14,553 nucleotides of DNA from contig DGQS01000092.1 in the NCBI GenBank assembly GCA_002389785.1, positions 1 to 14,553 of the forward strand, written 5' to 3'. This stretch comes from Bacteroidetes bacterium UBA4408. Its GTDB lineage: Bacteria; Bacteroidota; Bacteroidia; UBA4408. The notes beneath the pieces were generated by a model. It was not told where the DNA came from. It was given only the letters and a program-made list of their open reading frames with translations, and did not search any database. Of the stretch, positions 14,032 through 14,553 are shown in pieces. Position 1 is the stretch's first letter; each line of letters opens with the position of its first letter. The position numbers and the translations under genes were made by a program.

Positions 14032-14553
14032 CCGTTTACTTTAAAATTATAACCTATACCGTATATCGTTTGCACATAATCCGTACATCCTTTATCCATC
14101 AATTTTTTTCTAAGATTTCTTAAATGAACGTAAATAAAATCGTGACTATCCATTTGATCTGAATCGTCTCCCCACAAATGTTCCGCAATGGTATTTTTTG
14201 AAACAACCCTGTTTTTATTTGAAATGAAAAATAATAGCAAATCGTACTCTTTAGCTGTTAAAGCAACGAGTTCATTATTTACATTAACCTGTCTTTGCTC
14301 AGGGAGAATGGTAATTTCGTTTACAACAATAGACTTGTTGCCATCAAAGTTCCTCCTACGAATAAGTGCTTTAATTCGGGAATTCAATTCTGCTAAATCA
14401 AAAGGCTTTGCTAAATAATCATCAGCTCCCAAATCAAGCCCTTTAATTTTATCGCCTGAAGAATTTTTGGCTGAAATAATGATAATACCTGCTTTTGAGT
14501 TATTTTCTTTTAACCTTTTTACAATGTCTAATCCGTTGCCTTTAGGTAGTGTT
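14028..14553 (-). CDS. OmpR/PhoB-family response regulator, partial (N-terminus outside window)
   Basis: The minus strand is open from the window end to the TGA at 14028-14030, with about 174 codons visible. The visible receiver portion has LPKGNGLDIVKRLKE (following the phospho-Asp, which is outside the window), the Ser/Thr switch strand IIIISAK, and Lys in the LAKPFDLAEL motif. The C-terminal half is a winged-helix DNA-binding domain: ITILPEQRQVNVN, then LTAKEYDLLLFFISNKNRVVS, with HLWGDDSD, DFIYVHLRNLRKKL and a YVQTIYGIGYNF wing. It should receive phosphate from the kinase encoded immediately downstream (four-base overlap) and bind promoters. The two CTAAAG-N5-CTTTAG dyads downstream are the obvious candidate targets. 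Starting at TTG 14432 would be wrong because the frame continues upstream with receiver-domain sequence. Confidence 0.94.
   Translation of the reverse strand, partial: TLPKGNGLDIVKRLKENNSKAGIIIISAKNSSGDKIKGLDLGADDYLAKPFDLAELNSRIKALIRRRNFDGNKSIVVNEITILPEQRQVNVNNELVALTAKEYDLLLFFISNKNRVVSKNTIAEHLWGDDSDQMDSHDFIYVHLRNLRKKLMDKGCTDYVQTIYGIGYNFKVNG

Overview
This is an AT-rich bacterial window that looks like Bacteroidota. The signs are: TAnnTTTG-type -7 promoter elements in front of several genes, hardly any Shine-Dalgarno sequences, a carboxypeptidase-regulatory-domain/TonB-type outer-membrane beta-barrel protein, a PepSY-like periplasmic protein, a DUF1684 protein and a Uup-like ABC-F protein of Bacteroidota flavour. 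Genus or species cannot be told from the sequence alone.

Left part (1-9159) holds mostly housekeeping or solitary genes on both strands. In order: the N-terminal part of a membrane-anchored TlpA/ResA-like thioredoxin (-), cut by the window edge; murA (-), with Asp instead of the fosfomycin-sensitive Cys; a secreted DUF1684 protein (+); an ABC-F ATPase (+); a 119-aa orphan (-) sharing a bidirectional terminator with the ABC-F gene; an overlapping pair of SGNH hydrolase and GT4 glycosyltransferase (+); dusB (-); and a CAAX-protease-like membrane protein (+) that diverges from dusB through overlapping promoter elements.

Middle (9160-9772) is a 613-base gene-free stretch. It is rich in inverted and direct repeats, and includes a symmetric foldback element of about 135 bp plus a partial second copy. 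A rho-independent-type hairpin lies at its right end.

Right part (9773-14553), all on the minus strand, is an envelope-sensing module. Read 5'->3' it runs: OmpR-family response regulator (cut by the window edge), histidine kinase (ATGA overlap), outer-membrane beta-barrel receptor, and PepSY-like periplasmic protein. The receptor and the PepSY-like gene are each preceded by an almost identical 23-bp block containing the dyad CTAAAG-N5-CTTTAG, placed exactly 10 bp from a TTTG-type -7 element. My reading (inference) is that this is the operator through which the two-component system controls both genes. This is the most distinctive signal in the window.
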